Below, piece after piece: positions 11,266 to 23,337 of a stretch of DNA of 64,000 nt. The stretch spans positions 248,001 to 312,000 of the forward strand of contig JBAIAC010000280.1 of NCBI GenBank assembly GCA_037349315.1, read 5' to 3'. Source of the stretch: Chelydra serpentina (taxonomy: Eukaryota; Chordata; Testudines; Chelydridae). Numbering within the stretch: the stretch's first letter is position 1; each line of letters begins with the position of its first letter. A program made the position numbers and the translations under genes. Below the pieces are notes generated by a model, which was not told the DNA's origin, did not search any database, and saw nothing but the letters and a program-made list of their open reading frames with translations.

Positions 11266-12102
11266 TGTGAAGGTGTGGGGGATTTTTTTTGTTTTTCCCT
11301 TGATTTCCAATGCTTTGCACGCTGAGGGGGTTGGACTCAGTTTCCCTGGGTGTTACGGGTTTAATGAGGTGATGGGAGAGGGAGTTTGTGGTTACAGGGG
11401 ACCCGCGAGGGAACTTGGGACCCAGCCAATGGCCTGGAGAACGGAGACCCCAGCAACTGGTGACCCAGAGGCCCAGCTCAGGAGTTGCAGCCGGTTCTGG
11501 CCAGTGGGGGGACAATGGGCTGTGGGGAGAGGACCCCGGTGACCTGACCAGCCGGTTCCAGCCAGAGGGGCAGAGGACAGAAGAGGGGAGAGGGGGCCCA
11601 GGCGACCCTGTTTACCTGGAGAGAAGACAATGGACAGAGGGGGGGCTTGGGGCCGGTGATATCAGATGCCCAGCTGGGCAGCAGGGGGGCTCTGGGCTGG
11701 GGGGAGGGAGCAGGCAGAGCCCACCTGGATGCAGGGGAGACTGGGATGTGCTGGGCTGAGGGAGGCCAGGCCTGAGGCCCGGAGAGTTTCCTGTGCTGGG
11801 TTCAGACGCTCAATAAACCCTCCTGTGTTACACTGGCTGAGAGTCACTCTGGGCTAGAGATCAGGGGGCATTATTCCCTCTGGGAGTGGAGGCCCCGGGG
11901 GTCCAGAGCGAGTGGATGCCCTGAGGGGGCCCACGGCGAGAGACAGGTGTGCTAAGGCTCAGAGAGGTGTGGCTCCAGGAGGTGGGGGGGGGGGCTGAAC
12001 CCCTGAGAGAGAGTGGACCCCGAGAAGGGCTGTTGCACTGAAGGGGGTTCCCCCCACAGACCGCACAGGCCAAGAGTGGGCACCACCTGTGAGTCTGTGA
12101 CA
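11266..12102 (+). repeat. LTR-like dispersed repeat, copy 2
   Basis: Second copy of the 5332-6173 repeat, with AATAAA near 11813. It marks the left edge of the large duplicated segment; the matching copy in the second segment is 30619-31446. It is plus-oriented and abuts a minus-oriented retroelement, so the two are different elements placed side by side. Confidence 0.55.
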
Positions 12103-12183
12103 CCATGTGTCACACCCACAACATGAAACTGTGTGGAAGGGCGAAATTAGAACTCCTGGATGCACCTTAAGGACCTCTCAACA

Positions 12184-13302
12184 TTAATATGATCTGTGTT
12201 TACATTGAATTCTTTGTAAGGCCAAATTCTGGATGTCTGCTTTGGCCCCAGCCAAAAACTTAGTCCACACTTTGTGAAACACTTTAGTGATTCCAGGGTT
12301 CAGTCTATGTGTTAACTTAACATAGCCATTCAGGTTTTTCAAAGAGCACTTACTCTGGCATTCAGCCATGGAGGCTGTGAGGTGTTGTACCTCAGTTTCC
12401 CTTTGTGAACAGCAGTGCACGCTTGTCGTGGTTGTTCTGCTGTGGAAAGTTTTAGAAATGTGTCTATGCATTAGCTGTGGGACCGTAACGTTATTAGGCT
12501 TTTTAATGCAAAGTGTGTTCTTGTTGAACCCAACAGCACAATCATAAGGGTTTCGATTATGCACCACTCTCAACATGTTTAGGGGTTTTGCCAAGAGACC
12601 CTGCACATTGTACATTTTCACAGTTCTTGGTATCAACCCCACGGTCACAAAAGTGAACATTAGCATTAACATTAACATCAAATGTATTACAAGTGCACAT
12701 TCACAACCATTTTTGTTATGCCACGTCTTTGGCTCAATACCACTGGGGTTTTGGCATTTTAGGGGTAACCTGTGGCTTTCATTAGCATGATAAACTTTTT
12801 CCCTTTCTCCCTGTTCCGGAGGGTCAAAATCTGAGCTCTTTTGCTTAACAGAATCCATTGGCTGGCTGGGTGCATCCTCTTTGCTAATGGCTATGGGCAA
12901 GTCTCTCTCTCCCCACTCAATCAGGTAATTTGCATCAACACAGACAGTAGCTTGTTTACTAGTTTTCAGATCCTCAACCTTTCCCAATTCCCCGGCTGGA
13001 CTCTGTCTTAAAGAGATACCGTCCATTTTCACTACCATGTTAGATTCAAGGTTCTTTTGTCCTTCCCTTACCAGCCTCCACTTCCACATGGAATCAGGTG
13101 TCAAGTCCACTAAGAGACTACAAGACATCTTCAAAATATCTAGAGAGGAGAGTTTACCTGCCGTCCCCTGTATTCTCCAGAGATTAACGGCGCAACTGTT
13201 CTCCTGCTCTGCAGATTCAGCTCTCCAGCCTTCCCACTGAACCTGAGATACAGACTGTTCACTCAAAGAATCAACATGGAGACAGCCCTGTCCCAACACC
13301 AT
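12184..13302 (-). pseudogene. Unidentified long frame in retroelement
   Basis: A 372-codon open frame at the distal end of the minus-strand element. It includes a hydrophobic run (LMLMLMLMFTFVTVGL) in its middle, but no catalytic motif that I recognise. The equivalent frame in the second duplicate (31491-32453) is broken into two pieces, which argues against current selection. It could be a late element-encoded protein or an open frame in non-coding element DNA. Confidence 0.35.
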
Positions 13303-14542
13303 GGTCTCACTAACGAGCTGTTTAAGCGTATAGGGCTCTTTAAACTCCCTAACAATTTTATTCCACCTGAAATCTCCTCAAAGCTGTCCACACTGGATTT
13401 TTTTCAAAGCATATTCAGTGGATTCATTTTCATTTGAAAGACTTTGGCCACTAGGCACCAACACACTTTCCTCGGAAGAGAGACGGTTTACTATCAACAA
13501 TGGCCCTTTAAGAGTCAATGAAAACCATTCCTTCTCACAGACTTCAAAGACTTCACCAAAACATTATTTTCCTTCTGCAATATCATGCACTGCAACAGGC
13601 TCTTTCTGAGCTTTATTTAAGTCCAGAATCGACTTTGACACAACAGACAAATCACCAAACTCCTTCTGAGTTTCACTTACATCCACAATCACCCCTGGCC
13701 CAGCAGGAGGATTTTCACAAAACCCCCTTTCAGGTAAACTGCTAGACTTCATAGCATTCTCTTCCTTGTTAGAAATCTCCACACTGTCAGTGGGTAACAG
13801 AGTCAAATCACCTTCAAGCTTTCCTTGTGCCCTGGCTGTGATATCACCCTGATCAGACAAGGTTGTCATATCTTTACCCAGCAACACACTAGCAACAGGC
13901 GAAGAAATAAAAGCACCAGAATCGCTTGGTCTCTGGGAGCGATTTATGACATCAACTGGATGCAACCTAGTTACAACCTCATCATCCCTAGCAGACACTA
14001 ATTCAGGACCATTTCCTTCCTGGGCTTTAGTTGTAGCCAGAATCAACTCTGGGTCAACTGATACATTTTCAACCATCATAGGCTGACAGGCTTCTTCTGT
14101 CTGCTCTACACACAGAAAAGAGCTGGAGAAACATTCCCCTTTACCAGACACACAGCTTGGGATCTCATTTCCCTCGGCCCAGCACACAGGGCTGTTCACA
14201 GACAACTGCTTGGAGACTGGGGTAGCTCCCTTCCTAGGCAAGTCATATCCCCTGACAGACACAGGAACCTTTCCTTCACTGTCACAATTCTCCACACTGG
14301 TAACAGGTAAAGTCTAGGGATACTCACGTTCCACTCTCCTGGCCTTCCCAAACTGCTGGTTAGACAAAGCCATCAGCTCAGAAGGCTGCCAAGGCTCATC
14401 CAAACTCTCTCTGCCTTCCCCTCCCTTAACAGATAAACGGCTGTTTTCCACAAATAGCGTCTTAATACACGGAGCTACTTTAAGCACGTCACTTTTACCT
14501 GGGTCAGGCTGACTTTCCCAAGCTTTACTAGCCAACAATTTA

Positions 14543-15020
14543 AAGAGGCTAATTAATTAAGGGGGGGGGGGGGGGAACTTCTGAAGTGATAAACAAGATA
14601 GCCCATTGTGGACGGTTACCATCAACTAGATACCATCAACTCAGGGTTGAACAGAGACGGGGAATGGCTCGGCCATTGCGTTAATTGAATCTATTTCCCT
14701 TAAGTTAACTATCCTCACTCACACCTTTGTGTCAACTGTCCACGATGGGCTATCTTGTTTATCACTTCAAGTTTCCCCCCCCCTGCTGATATAGTTCCTC
14801 TGAATTAATTAGCCTCTTACAGTTGGTATAGGCACTCCCACCTTTCCATGTTTCTCTGAATGTATAAATATCTGCTCACTGTATGTTCCATTCCATGCGT
14901 CTGATGAAGTGGGTTCTAACCCATGAAAGCTTATGCTGAAATAAATGTGTTAGTCTCTAAGGTGCCACAAGTAATCCTGTTCTTTTTGCTGACACAGACT
15001 AACACGGCTGCTACTCTGAA
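14543..15020 (-). mobile_element. Retroposon with long target duplication and hairpin
   Basis: Inserted into the retroelement and flanked by ACTAGCCAACAATTTA (14527-14542) and ACTAGACAACCATTTA (15021-15036), an imperfect 16-bp target duplication. The minus-strand start is GTTTCAGAGTAGCAGCCG; next comes CTTGTGGCACCTTAGAGAC, then the AAGCTTTCATGGG text. The far half folds back on itself: GTGATAAACAAGATAGCCC near 14586 pairs with its complement near 14765. The long duplication suggests LINE-assisted retroposition. The family is the same as at 18148-18495. Confidence 0.65.
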
Positions 15021-16078
15021 ACTAGACAACCATTTATCACTCACCAAGACTGTCCCCCTTCCTTCCTCAGTTAGGGCTTTAACCTCATCACCAACTTTAA
15101 TTTGCTTTAGAGAAACACTTCCCTGAGCCATAGCTAATGCCAGTTTCACTTCCGAGATACCAGACAGACACTCAGAAATGTTTTCCACATATGCACGGCT
15201 GCTTGGCACAGACAAACAGACGTCTTCCTCAGACAAACATTTGGAGAAACCCTCCATAGTAGACACAGGTTCAGGATTATTTCTTTCCTGTGACTGGTTT
15301 ATGTCAACCTGACTGAACAAAGCTTTTATATCATCCCCAATCAAAAGATTCTTCGGCAATAACTTTCTTACACCAGCTATAAGTTCATGTTTAGCACCAT
15401 TCCATTCCAGATGGATTCTGGCTAAAGGCACACTTACAGCAAACTCATAGAGGATTTCAGTATTCACCCTCTTATTTGGTAAATGATCTTCCTCCTTGAC
15501 AAGATCTGCTTTAACAAGAGTGACGTTAGAAGCTGTAATTTGCCCTAAACAGATTTGACCATTGACTTTTACGTTCTCTGCACAAGTGATGGGGTTACCT
15601 TCACCTGAGCTCACAGGAACAGCATTTACATAAAGGTGGCAGTGTTGGGGTAGATTTGGTTACACACAGAGACAACTGCTTAGAGTCAAACAAGACACCA
15701 ACAATGTTACAAACTGGATAGATTCGATCCCCATCTTTGCTATTGGGAGGAGCTGCTTTTTCAGGATGATACAGTTCCTGTTGTCCCTTTATTCTTTTGA
15801 GTTGGAGCTGAAGTCTGTCCACTTTTTCCTTAGCTTCTAGTTCCTGCAGTCGAATATATGCCGTTCTTTGTCCATGTTGAAAACACCGGCGGTTCTCTTT
15901 CAGCAGCTTCTCCTTCCATATCAGCTATTTTTGCTTTTGTTCAAGTTCTAACTCCTGGTTTCTCACTGCAACCATTTTCACTGGGGCTGCTTCCTTCTCA
16001 CTGGCAATTAACAGATTTTTCAGTTCCTGCTCTAGGGCCTTTTTCTTAAAAGACAACCCCCTCCTTGAGCACAATACT

Positions 16079-16842
16079 TAGGGCCGTCCCTAGGCGTACG
16101 CAGGTACGTAGGGGACCATGACATTTGGGGCACCAAATTGCCCCAGATTTCATGGTGCCCTAGGCAGTTGCGTGCTGCATACGCGGCAGCACCAGCCCCG
16201 TCCACCACCCCCACAGCTGGCCCCGCCCCATGGCCTGTGCCCCTTCCCAAGGGGGGCGTGGGGCCTCTTACCCTTCCCCCTGCTCCGCCCCCGGCCCACC
16301 CCCATTCCACCTCTTCCCCCAGCGACCCCGCACTCACCGGCAGCTGCGGGAAGAGGCGCAACCCAGCCCCAGCCCTCTCTACTCCGCCAGCTCCCAGCCG
16401 CGGCGCTCCGCTTCCCACCGCCGGTGAGTGCGGGGAGGTGGGGAAAGGACCCCCCCCGCACTCCCCAGCGGCTGGGAGCTGGCGGAGTAGAGCAGGGTGG
16501 GGCCCGGCTGCGCTGCTTCCGGACGCTGACAGTGAGTGCAGGGGGGACCCCTCCCCCAAACCCCTTCCCCCGAGTGACACGGCTGGGGCCGGGGTGAGGG
16601 AAGTGAAGCGGGCTGCTCCCAGCCCCCTGCTAATCCCCTGGACCACTCTGGGCCTGTGGGGCCCCCCAAAGTGCCCCCCCCCACAGCCCTTGCCTCCCGG
16701 GCCCCACAGGCCTTGAGCGCAGCCAGACCCTTGGGGGGGGGGGAGCAGGTCCCCTCCCCCCCGCAGAGGCCTGGGGCACCACACAGTCCCCCACCCCACG
16801 GGGGGGCTGTGTAGGGCACCAAAATGGCTAGGGACGGCCCTG
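16079..16842. mobile_element. hAT MITE (764 bp) in the retroelement
   Basis: Perfect 14-bp inverted ends AGGGCCGTCCCTAG and CTAGGGACGGCCCT. The flanking 8-mers ACAATACT and ATAATTCT match at 6 of 8 positions, a decayed hAT-type target duplication. The body is CG-rich and contains no transposase. The second duplicate has the same insertion at 35876-36647. Confidence 0.75.
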
Positions 16843-17312
16843 ATAATTCTTCCTGGCTTTTTCTGTCAGGATCTTGATCATGGGTCACTCACTGTAACTG
16901 ATTTTTAACCCTTAAACTCTCCAATATCAAAATTAAACTTTGACAAGCGTGTGGTTCTGATCCAAACACCCAACTAACCTGGGCTAATGTGTCTCCAAGC
17001 ACGACTACGCCACTGTGACCGGGGGCCTAGTGGGGGCCAGCTGCGGTCACTCCATTAGGGTGAACTGCAAAGAATGGGGCAGACAATCCCCCAAACGCAG
17101 GTGGAGATTCCAATACTTGGATTTAACAAGCCAGCATAAAACAGCTTCTTTAATACTTCACTGGTTACTCAGAAGTCCAAACAACACAGTTCCCTTAAGG
17201 TGATCCAGCTTCAGGCCTCCATCCAGGTACCCACGTCAAATATGATGATTTCTGAAAATCTTATTTCATCATAAAAAAGAAAAGGTTCTACCAGTCCCAA
17301 GGGATCGGACAC

Positions 17313-17691
17313 ATAGGTGCCGACTCCATGGGTGCTCCGGGGCTGGAGCCAACCGTGGGGGAAAATTGCTCTGCACTCACTTGGAGCTCCCCACCCCGGC
17401 TCACCTCCGCTCGCCTCCGCCTCTTCTCTTGAGCGCGTTGCCGCGTCCTGCTTCTCTCCCCTCCCTCCCAGCGCTTGCGCCGTGAAACAGCTGTTTCACG
17501 TGGCAAGCCTGGGAGGGAGGCAGGAAGGGGAACGCAGCACGGTCGGGGGAGGAGGCGGGGCTGCGGTGGGGATTTGGGGAGCGGTCCAATAGAGGCAGGG
17601 AGGGGTGGAGTTTGGGCGGGGACTTTGGGGCAGAGGTGGAGTCGGGGCGGGGGTGCGAGCACCCACCGGCGCCGAGAAAAGTTGGTGCCTG
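17313..17691. mobile_element. hAT MITE with 8-bp target duplication
   Basis: Ends ATAGGTGCCGACT and AGTTGGTGCCTG, flanked by TCGGACAC at 17305-17312 and 17692-17699. It contains an inverted GAAACAGCTGTTTCACG core. Inserted inside the LTR, and present identically in the second duplicate at 37118-37496. Confidence 0.85.
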
Positions 17692-18147
17692 TCGGACACA
17701 TTACCTCCCAGGTTAATGAATGGTTCAGATCTTACCCACATACACACGACAGCCAATTCTTATGAACTAAACTAACATTTATTAAAAAACAACCGGTAGA
17801 GAGTCTGGTTAAACGATCAATATACAGACAGACATGAGTTCAATCCGTTGAGGTTGAGATTCACAGCAGAGATGGAGAGCTTTAGGGTTGCACAGAGTTC
17901 TTTCAGAAATAGTTCATAGGTCATAGTCCAATGTCCAAATCTCATGTTCAGGGCGTACCAGCATAAGTGGGACCTCAGTCTTGCGACCCAAACTTCCCCT
18001 GATGAAGCTTAAGCAGATCTGAGATGACAGAATCAGGACCCAAGGGTCTTTTTATACATTGTTCTAGCATCCACTTGACCACACAGTCCTGGTTAAACAA
18101 TAGGCTTTTGATGTAACCTTTTGCTTTCTAAACACCACCAGTAATTA

Positions 18148-18495
18148 CAACGAGGTGTCCTTGTGGCTCCTTAGAGTCTAACCTATTTATTTGGGCATAA
18201 ACTTTCGTGGGCTACAGCCCACTTCATCAGATGCAACTGTTGAGAATAGCCCACTTCCACCTTAATTGAATTGGCTCGTTAGCACTGACCCCCCGCTTGG
18301 TAAGGCAACTCCCACCTTTTCATGTGCTGTGTATTTATACCTGCCTCTGTATTTTCCACTCCATGCATCTGAAGAAGTGGGTACGAGCCCATGAAAGCTT
18401 ATCCCCAAATAAATGTGTTCGTCTCTAAGGTGCCACAAGGACTCCTCGCTGTTTTTGCTGATACAGACTAACCCGGCTACCCCTCTGAAACCTGT
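18148..18495 (-). mobile_element. Retroposon with exact 12-bp target duplication
   Basis: Flanked by CACCAGTAATTA at 18136-18147 and 18496-18507. Its two parts carry complementary text (CCTTGTGGC...CCTTAGAG and CTCTAAGGTGCCACAAGG), so the element can fold back. The second duplicate holds the same insertion at 37953-38300. Confidence 0.75.
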
Positions 18496-18896
18496 CACCA
18501 GTAATTAGTTACACAAATTAACATAGGGCAAGTTATCCATTAGGCAGTCTAAGACAAACTTCAGAGAGACATATAGACAATGACATTATTTTACCCAAGA
18601 TTCATCAGATGTTAATATTCCCTTTTGATCTCTGAATCAATAGTTATAGTGACAGACAGGAACTGTCTGTTTATGGGTAGCATGTAAGATACACGCAATT
18701 CGTTTTATTTCTAACAAGACAGGGTTGCATTTCAGAGTTCTACCCTATTTAAGTTACCATCCACACACCTTTCTAACACGACTTTAAAGGTGGGCTTTGG
18801 GTCATTCAGCCCACAAGCTGTTTAAACCTTTCTAGCCATGCGTCACTGAAGGACTGAGGGAAACTGAGGCATGCTGAGGCTTAAAAAAATATTACA

Positions 18897-19556
18897 GGGC
18901 ATTGTCCCTTGGTCACACACTGGGAGACATCCCCATCCTGCTGTGTGAGGCGGCTCTGCAGCATGTAGAAATAGGGCAGTACCCCTTTAAACAGGAGGTG
19001 AGCCCTCAATGGGCGCTCACGGGGTTCTGGGTTGAATAAGGGGCCCCAAAGCAGACGGAGCAGCTGGGAGCGTGACGCCAGGCCAGGCCTGTGGGGGTGT
19101 AGCTGGTGAACGGGGGTAGGTGGCTGGCGCCTGTCTCGGGGGGGCTGCGAATGGGGCAGAAGAGGGGGGCAACCAGAGCTACCCAAGGGAGGGGCAGCTG
19201 ATGAGTTTCGGGGCAAGTGGGGCACTTCCCCTGGGTCCCAGCAGCGTCCGCAGCTCCCTCCACGCTGCCCCACGGCCCCGCAGCCCCTGCCCAGAGCTGG
19301 CTCCGACCCGCTTTCGGACGCTTGGGAAGGAAAAGGGACGCCTGGTCCGGGACTGGCTCCCCCGCACAGCGCCCCCACGCCCCAGGCGGGGGCCTATTGC
19401 CAGGGGGGCTTGCGCTGGCTGGTCCCAGGTTTGCCACACACTGGGCTCTTGGCCCAAAGGCTGCGGGGAGGTGGGATGGGGGATCCTTTGGCTGCAATGG
19501 GGTCAGGGCTAGATTCTGCTCCCAGCTTCCCAGAAGGCAATCTGGAGTCACCCATG
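18897..19556. other. Uncharacterised duplicated block
   Basis: CG-rich block repeated at 38702-39355. Minus-strand open frames (18881-19378 and 19006-19572) differ in frame between the copies, and I see no conserved domain. It may be an old transposon. No gene is supported. Confidence 0.35.
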
Positions 19557-20525
19557 TGATGGTGTTCCCCATAAAACTTTATGGGGAGATGCTTATAAAT
19601 GTATATATATAACTAGAATATGTTTTATGCTACCTGTGCCATGTAACATATCTCGGTGAAAGTTATGACCTACTGAATTTATTCCTCCTGTTTGTATGCA
19701 TGTATCATTGTTGTAGTTGGAGTTATGAAGATTGGTTTTATATTTGCTGGTTTTGTACATAGCCTTTGTAAGTGCATGGGATCATCTTTGGAGCAAAGAA
19801 TGCCTGTTAAATGCGAGCACTTGACAGACAAAAGACGTTGCAGACCCCAATCCACATTGGGGCTGGGTCTGGAATGCAACTGGTTAGGCTAGTTGCCGAA
19901 GGGTGCATGGACAGGTGACTTGCCCAGGTGATCCCCAAACTCCATGGTAACAGGATGTTACACAGGGAGGGGGAAAAGACTATAAAAGCCCGGGGGAGAC
20001 CCTTCCATTTTGTCTTCAGCTGGCTAAAGGGAGAGGCTCTCCACCCCCCACCCCCCCCACCAAGGACATTCCTGAGGGGAACTGAACAAAGGACAAAGAC
20101 ACTAGGGGGTGTGAGCGACTGCTGGACCCAGGCTAATTCTACAGCCTGTAAAAAGGAAAATATCCGAATCTGGTGAGGCTTTTATCTGTTAACTTTGAAT
20201 AGACATAGACGTGCGTGTTTTATTTTATTTTACTAAGTAATTCGCTTTGTTCTGTCCGTCATTACTTGACACCACTTAAATCCTACTTGTTTCCTGGAGT
20301 ATGAGTTATTACCTGGGAAGGCAAACAGCTGTGCATATCTTTCTATCTTTGAAATAGAAGGCGAACTATTTGTGAGTTTACCCTGTATAAGCTTTATACA
20401 AGGTAAAACAGATTTATTAAGGGTTTGAACCTCCTTGGAGTTGAGCAGCTGGGTGTCAAAGGCAAGAGCGCTTCCAGGGGCCTTACAGTGGTGAGTGGAC
20501 TTGGTTCGGACCTGGGTCTGTGTTT
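19557..20525 (+). repeat. Unclassified repeat absent from copy 2
   Basis: AT-richer segment with ACTATAAAAGCCC (TATA-like) near 19980, then a leader, and TTTATTTTATTTTACTAAG near 20220. It resembles a dispersed turtle LTR-like repeat in text and layout. It is part of the 3.4-kb block present only in copy 1. No coding capacity. Confidence 0.4.
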
Positions 20526-22927
20526 CATAGAATCATAGAATCATAGAATCTCAGGGTTGGAAGGGACCTCAGGAGGTCATCTAGTCCAACCCCCTGCTCA
20601 AAGCAGGACCAACCCCAACTAGATCATCCCAGCCAGGGCTTTGTCAAGCCTGACCTTAAAAACCTCTAAGGAAGGAGATTCCACCACCTCCCTAGGTAAC
20701 CCATTCCAGTGCTTCACCACCCTCCTAGTGAAAAAGTTTTTCCTAATATCCAACCTAAACCTCCCCCTCTGCAACTTGAGACCATTACTCCTTGTTCTGT
20801 CATCTTCTACCACTGAGAACAGTCTAGATCCATCCTCTTTGGAACCCCCTTTTAGTAGTTGAAAGCAGCTATCAAATCCCCCCTCACTCTTCTCTTCTGC
20901 AGGCTAAACAATCCCAGTTCCCTCAGCCTCTCCTCATACGTCATGTGCTCCAGCCCCCTAATCATTTTTGTTGCCCTCCGTTGGACTCTTTCCAATTTAT
21001 CCACATCCTTCTTGTAGTGTGGGGCCCAAAACTGGACACAGTACTCCAAATGAGGCCTCACCAGTGCCAAATAGAGGGGAATGATCACGTCCCTCGATCT
21101 GCTGGAAATGCCCCTACTTATACAGCCCAAAATGCCATTAGCCTTCTTGGCAACAAGGGCACACTGTTGACTCATATTCAGCTTTTCGTCCACTGTAACC
21201 CCTAGGTCCTTTTCTGCAGAACTGCTGCCCAGCCATTCGGTCCCTAGTCTGTAGCAGTGCATGGGATTCTTCCGTCCTAAGTGCAGGACTCTGCACTTGT
21301 CCTTGTTGAACCTCATCAGATTTCTTTTGGCCCAATCCTCTAATTTGTCTAGGTCCCTCTGTATCCTGTCCCTACCCTCCAGCATATCAACCACTCCTCC
21401 CAGTTTAGTGTCATCTGCAAACTTGCTAAGGGTGCAGTCCACACCATCCTCCAGGTCGTTGATGAAGATATTGAACAAAACCGGCCCCAGCACCGACCCT
21501 TGGGGCACTCCACTTGATACCGGCTGCCAACTAGACATGGAGCCATTGATCACTACCCGTTGAGCACGACCATCCAGCCAGTTTTCTATCCACCTTACCG
21601 TCCATTCATCCAGCCCATACTTCTTTAACTTGCTGGCAAGAACACTGTGGGAGACTGTATCAAAAGCTTTGCTAAAGTCAAGAAATAGCACATCCACTGC
21701 TTTCCCCTCATCCACAGAGCCAGTTATCTCATCATAGAAGGCAATTAGGTTAGTCAGGCATGACTTGCCCTTGGTGAATCCATGCTGACTGTTCCTGATC
21801 ACTTTCCCCTCCTTTAAGTGGTTCAGAATTGATTCCTTGAGGACCTGTTCCATGATTTTTCCAGGGACTGAGATGAGACTGACTGGCCTGTAGTTCCCCG
21901 GATCTTCCTTCTTCCCTTTTTTAAAGATGGGCACTACATTAGCTTTTTTCCAGTCATCCGGGACCTCCCCCGATTGCCATGATTTGTCAAAGATAATGGC
22001 CAATGGCTCTGCAATCACATCGGCCAACTCCTTTAGCACTCTCGGATGCATTTCATCCGGCCCCATGGACTTGTGTTCATCCAGCTTTTCTAAATAGTCC
22101 CGAACTACTTCTTTCTCCACAGAGGGCTGGTCACCTCCTCCCCATACCATGCTGCGGAGTGCAGCCGCCTGGGAGCTGACCTTGTCTGTGAAGACAGAGG
22201 CAAAAAAAGCATTGAGTACACTAGCTTTCTCCACATCCTCTGTCACTAGGTTCCCTCCCTCATTCAGCAAGGGGCCCACACTTTCCTTGACCTTCTTCTT
22301 GTTGCTCACATACCTGAAGAAACCCTTCTTGTTACTCCTAACATCTCTGGCTAGCTGCAACTCCAAGTGTGATTTGGCCTTCCTAATTTCACTCCTGCAT
22401 GCCTGAGCAATATTTTTATACTCCTCCCTGGTCATTTGTCCAATCTTCCACTTCTTGTAAGCTGCTTTTTTGTGTTTAAGACGAGCAAGGATTTCACTGT
22501 TAAGCCAAGCTGGTCGCCTGCCATATTTACTTTTCTTTCTACACATCGGGATGGTTTGTTCCTGCAACCTCAATAAGGTTTCTTTAAAATACAGCCAGCT
22601 TTCCTCGACTCCTTTCCCCCTCATGTTATTCTCCCAGGGGACCTTGCCCATCAGTTCCCTGAGGGAGTCAAAGTCTGCTTTTCTGAAGTCCAGGCTCTGT
22701 ATTCTACTGCTCTCCTTTCTTCCTTGTGTCAGGATCCTGAACTCGACCATCTCATGGTCACTGCCTCCCAGGTTCCCATCCACTATTGCTTCCTCTACTA
22801 TTTCTTCCCTGTTTGTGAGCAGCAGGTCAAGAAGAGCTTTTCCCCTAGTTGGTTCGTTTGCAGCAGATCAGTGGAATCTGGCTCAAAACAGACAGGATTC
22901 GGGAGTCCCAAGCTGGAAAAGGCCTGG
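20526..22927 (-). mobile_element. CR1 LINE, 5'-truncated
   Basis: The minus-strand 3' end carries three copies of ATTCTATGA (20526-20549), the diagnostic CR1 tail. Upstream is GTTGGACTAGATGACCTCCTGAGG, then the ORF2 reverse transcriptase. Homology can be followed to about 22927, where an endonuclease-end motif (DLLQTNQLG) occurs but is out of frame. The rest of the endonuclease and ORF1 are absent, as in most CR1 copies. It is the best preserved LINE in the window. Confidence 0.9.
20852..22783 (-). pseudogene. CR1 ORF2 reverse transcriptase, 643-codon open part
   Basis: This frame begins at the end of the endonuclease domain ([10 protein letters not shown]). It covers the CR1 linker and the reverse transcriptase: NYRPVSL near residue 298, LDFSKAFD near 368-375, [10 protein letters not shown] near 425, and the catalytic FADD at 455-458. 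It then runs into the thumb and C-terminal region ([14 protein letters not shown]). It stops after LIAAFNY because of a small deletion. The normal C-terminal sequence resumes in another frame (20619-20813, ending LDKALAGMI). A second frameshift lies just upstream at about 22850. The catalytic core reads intact, but the whole ORF2 is broken and truncated. Confidence 0.88.
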
Positions 22928-23012
22928 AAGCAGGGGCAGAAGTAGCCTTGGCACACCAGGTGGCAGCACCAAGCAGGTCTCTGTGGCCCCAACCTGTCAC
23001 AACCCACTTCCC

Positions 23013-23150
23013 TCCCAGAGCCTGGGATAGAACCCAGGAGTCCTGGCTCCCAGACCCCCCTGCTCTAACCACTAGACCCCACTCCCCTCCTGAAGCTGGA
23101 GATAGAACCCAAGAGTCCTCACCCCCCAGCCCAGCGCCCTATACCCTAAT
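23013..23150 (-). repeat. tRNA-derived SINE-like fragments
   Basis: On the minus strand CTAGTGGTTAGAGCAGGGG and TGGGTTCTATCCC resemble tRNA A and B box promoter elements, and the text occurs twice in tandem. Similar fragments lie near 23805-23850, 39360-39480, 40140-40190, 46340-46390 and 52560-52680. This is a dispersed repeat rather than a tRNA gene, because no cloverleaf or proper 3' end is present. Confidence 0.5.
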
Positions 23151-23337
23151 CCCACCTTTTGGCACATGGCACGGCTGCTATGGAAATACTCTCCCAGTGG
23201 GGGGGCGCTGTGGGGAGTGGGGTGGGAGCGCTGGCTGTGGGGCGGTGGGCTCCCCACTTCCCCAGTCCCACCTCTGCCAGCAGGGGGCGCCCCCGCTGCA
23301 CAGAATCGCTGTCCCACCCAGTGTCTCTGCTTCGCAG

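Larger units (their letters stand above)
12103..17013 (-). mobile_element. Gypsy-type retroelement, internal region (copy 1)
   Basis: Minus-strand internal region lying downstream of the LTR at 17014-18896. It begins right after the LTR terminus ...GGTCACA with TGGCGTAGTCGTGCTTGG, a plausible primer-binding site. A short coding start (MTHDQDPDRKSQEEL, near 16888) follows, then a charged coiled-coil-like stretch near 16050-15780 (LEQELKNLLIASEKEAAP). Long open pieces follow at 13564-15822. A VLLGKDM motif near 13880 is compatible with the end of a retroviral-type protease. No integrase or reverse transcriptase remains. In-frame stops and frameshifts make it non-functional. The family is inferred from layout only. 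Confidence 0.6.
17014..18896 (-). repeat. Gypsy-type LTR (copy 1) with nested insertions
   Basis: On the minus strand it starts TGTAATATTTTTTTAAGCC at 18896 and ends ...CCCCGGTCACA at 17014, next to the primer-binding-like site. A polyA signal (TTTATTAAAA on the plus strand, near 17780) is present. It is swollen to 1883 bp by a MITE at 17313-17691 and a retroposon at 18148-18495. The second duplicate has an equal-length LTR at 36819-38701. Confidence 0.65.

Noticed and set aside
18881..19572. Overlapping minus-strand frames of 165 and 188 codons as a candidate gene
   Set aside because: The duplicate at 38686-39519 has different frames and lengths, so there is no sign of protein-level conservation.
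23013..23150. Possible tRNA gene because of A-box and B-box-like text
   Set aside because: The text recurs in many places without a complete cloverleaf; it fits a tRNA-derived SINE.
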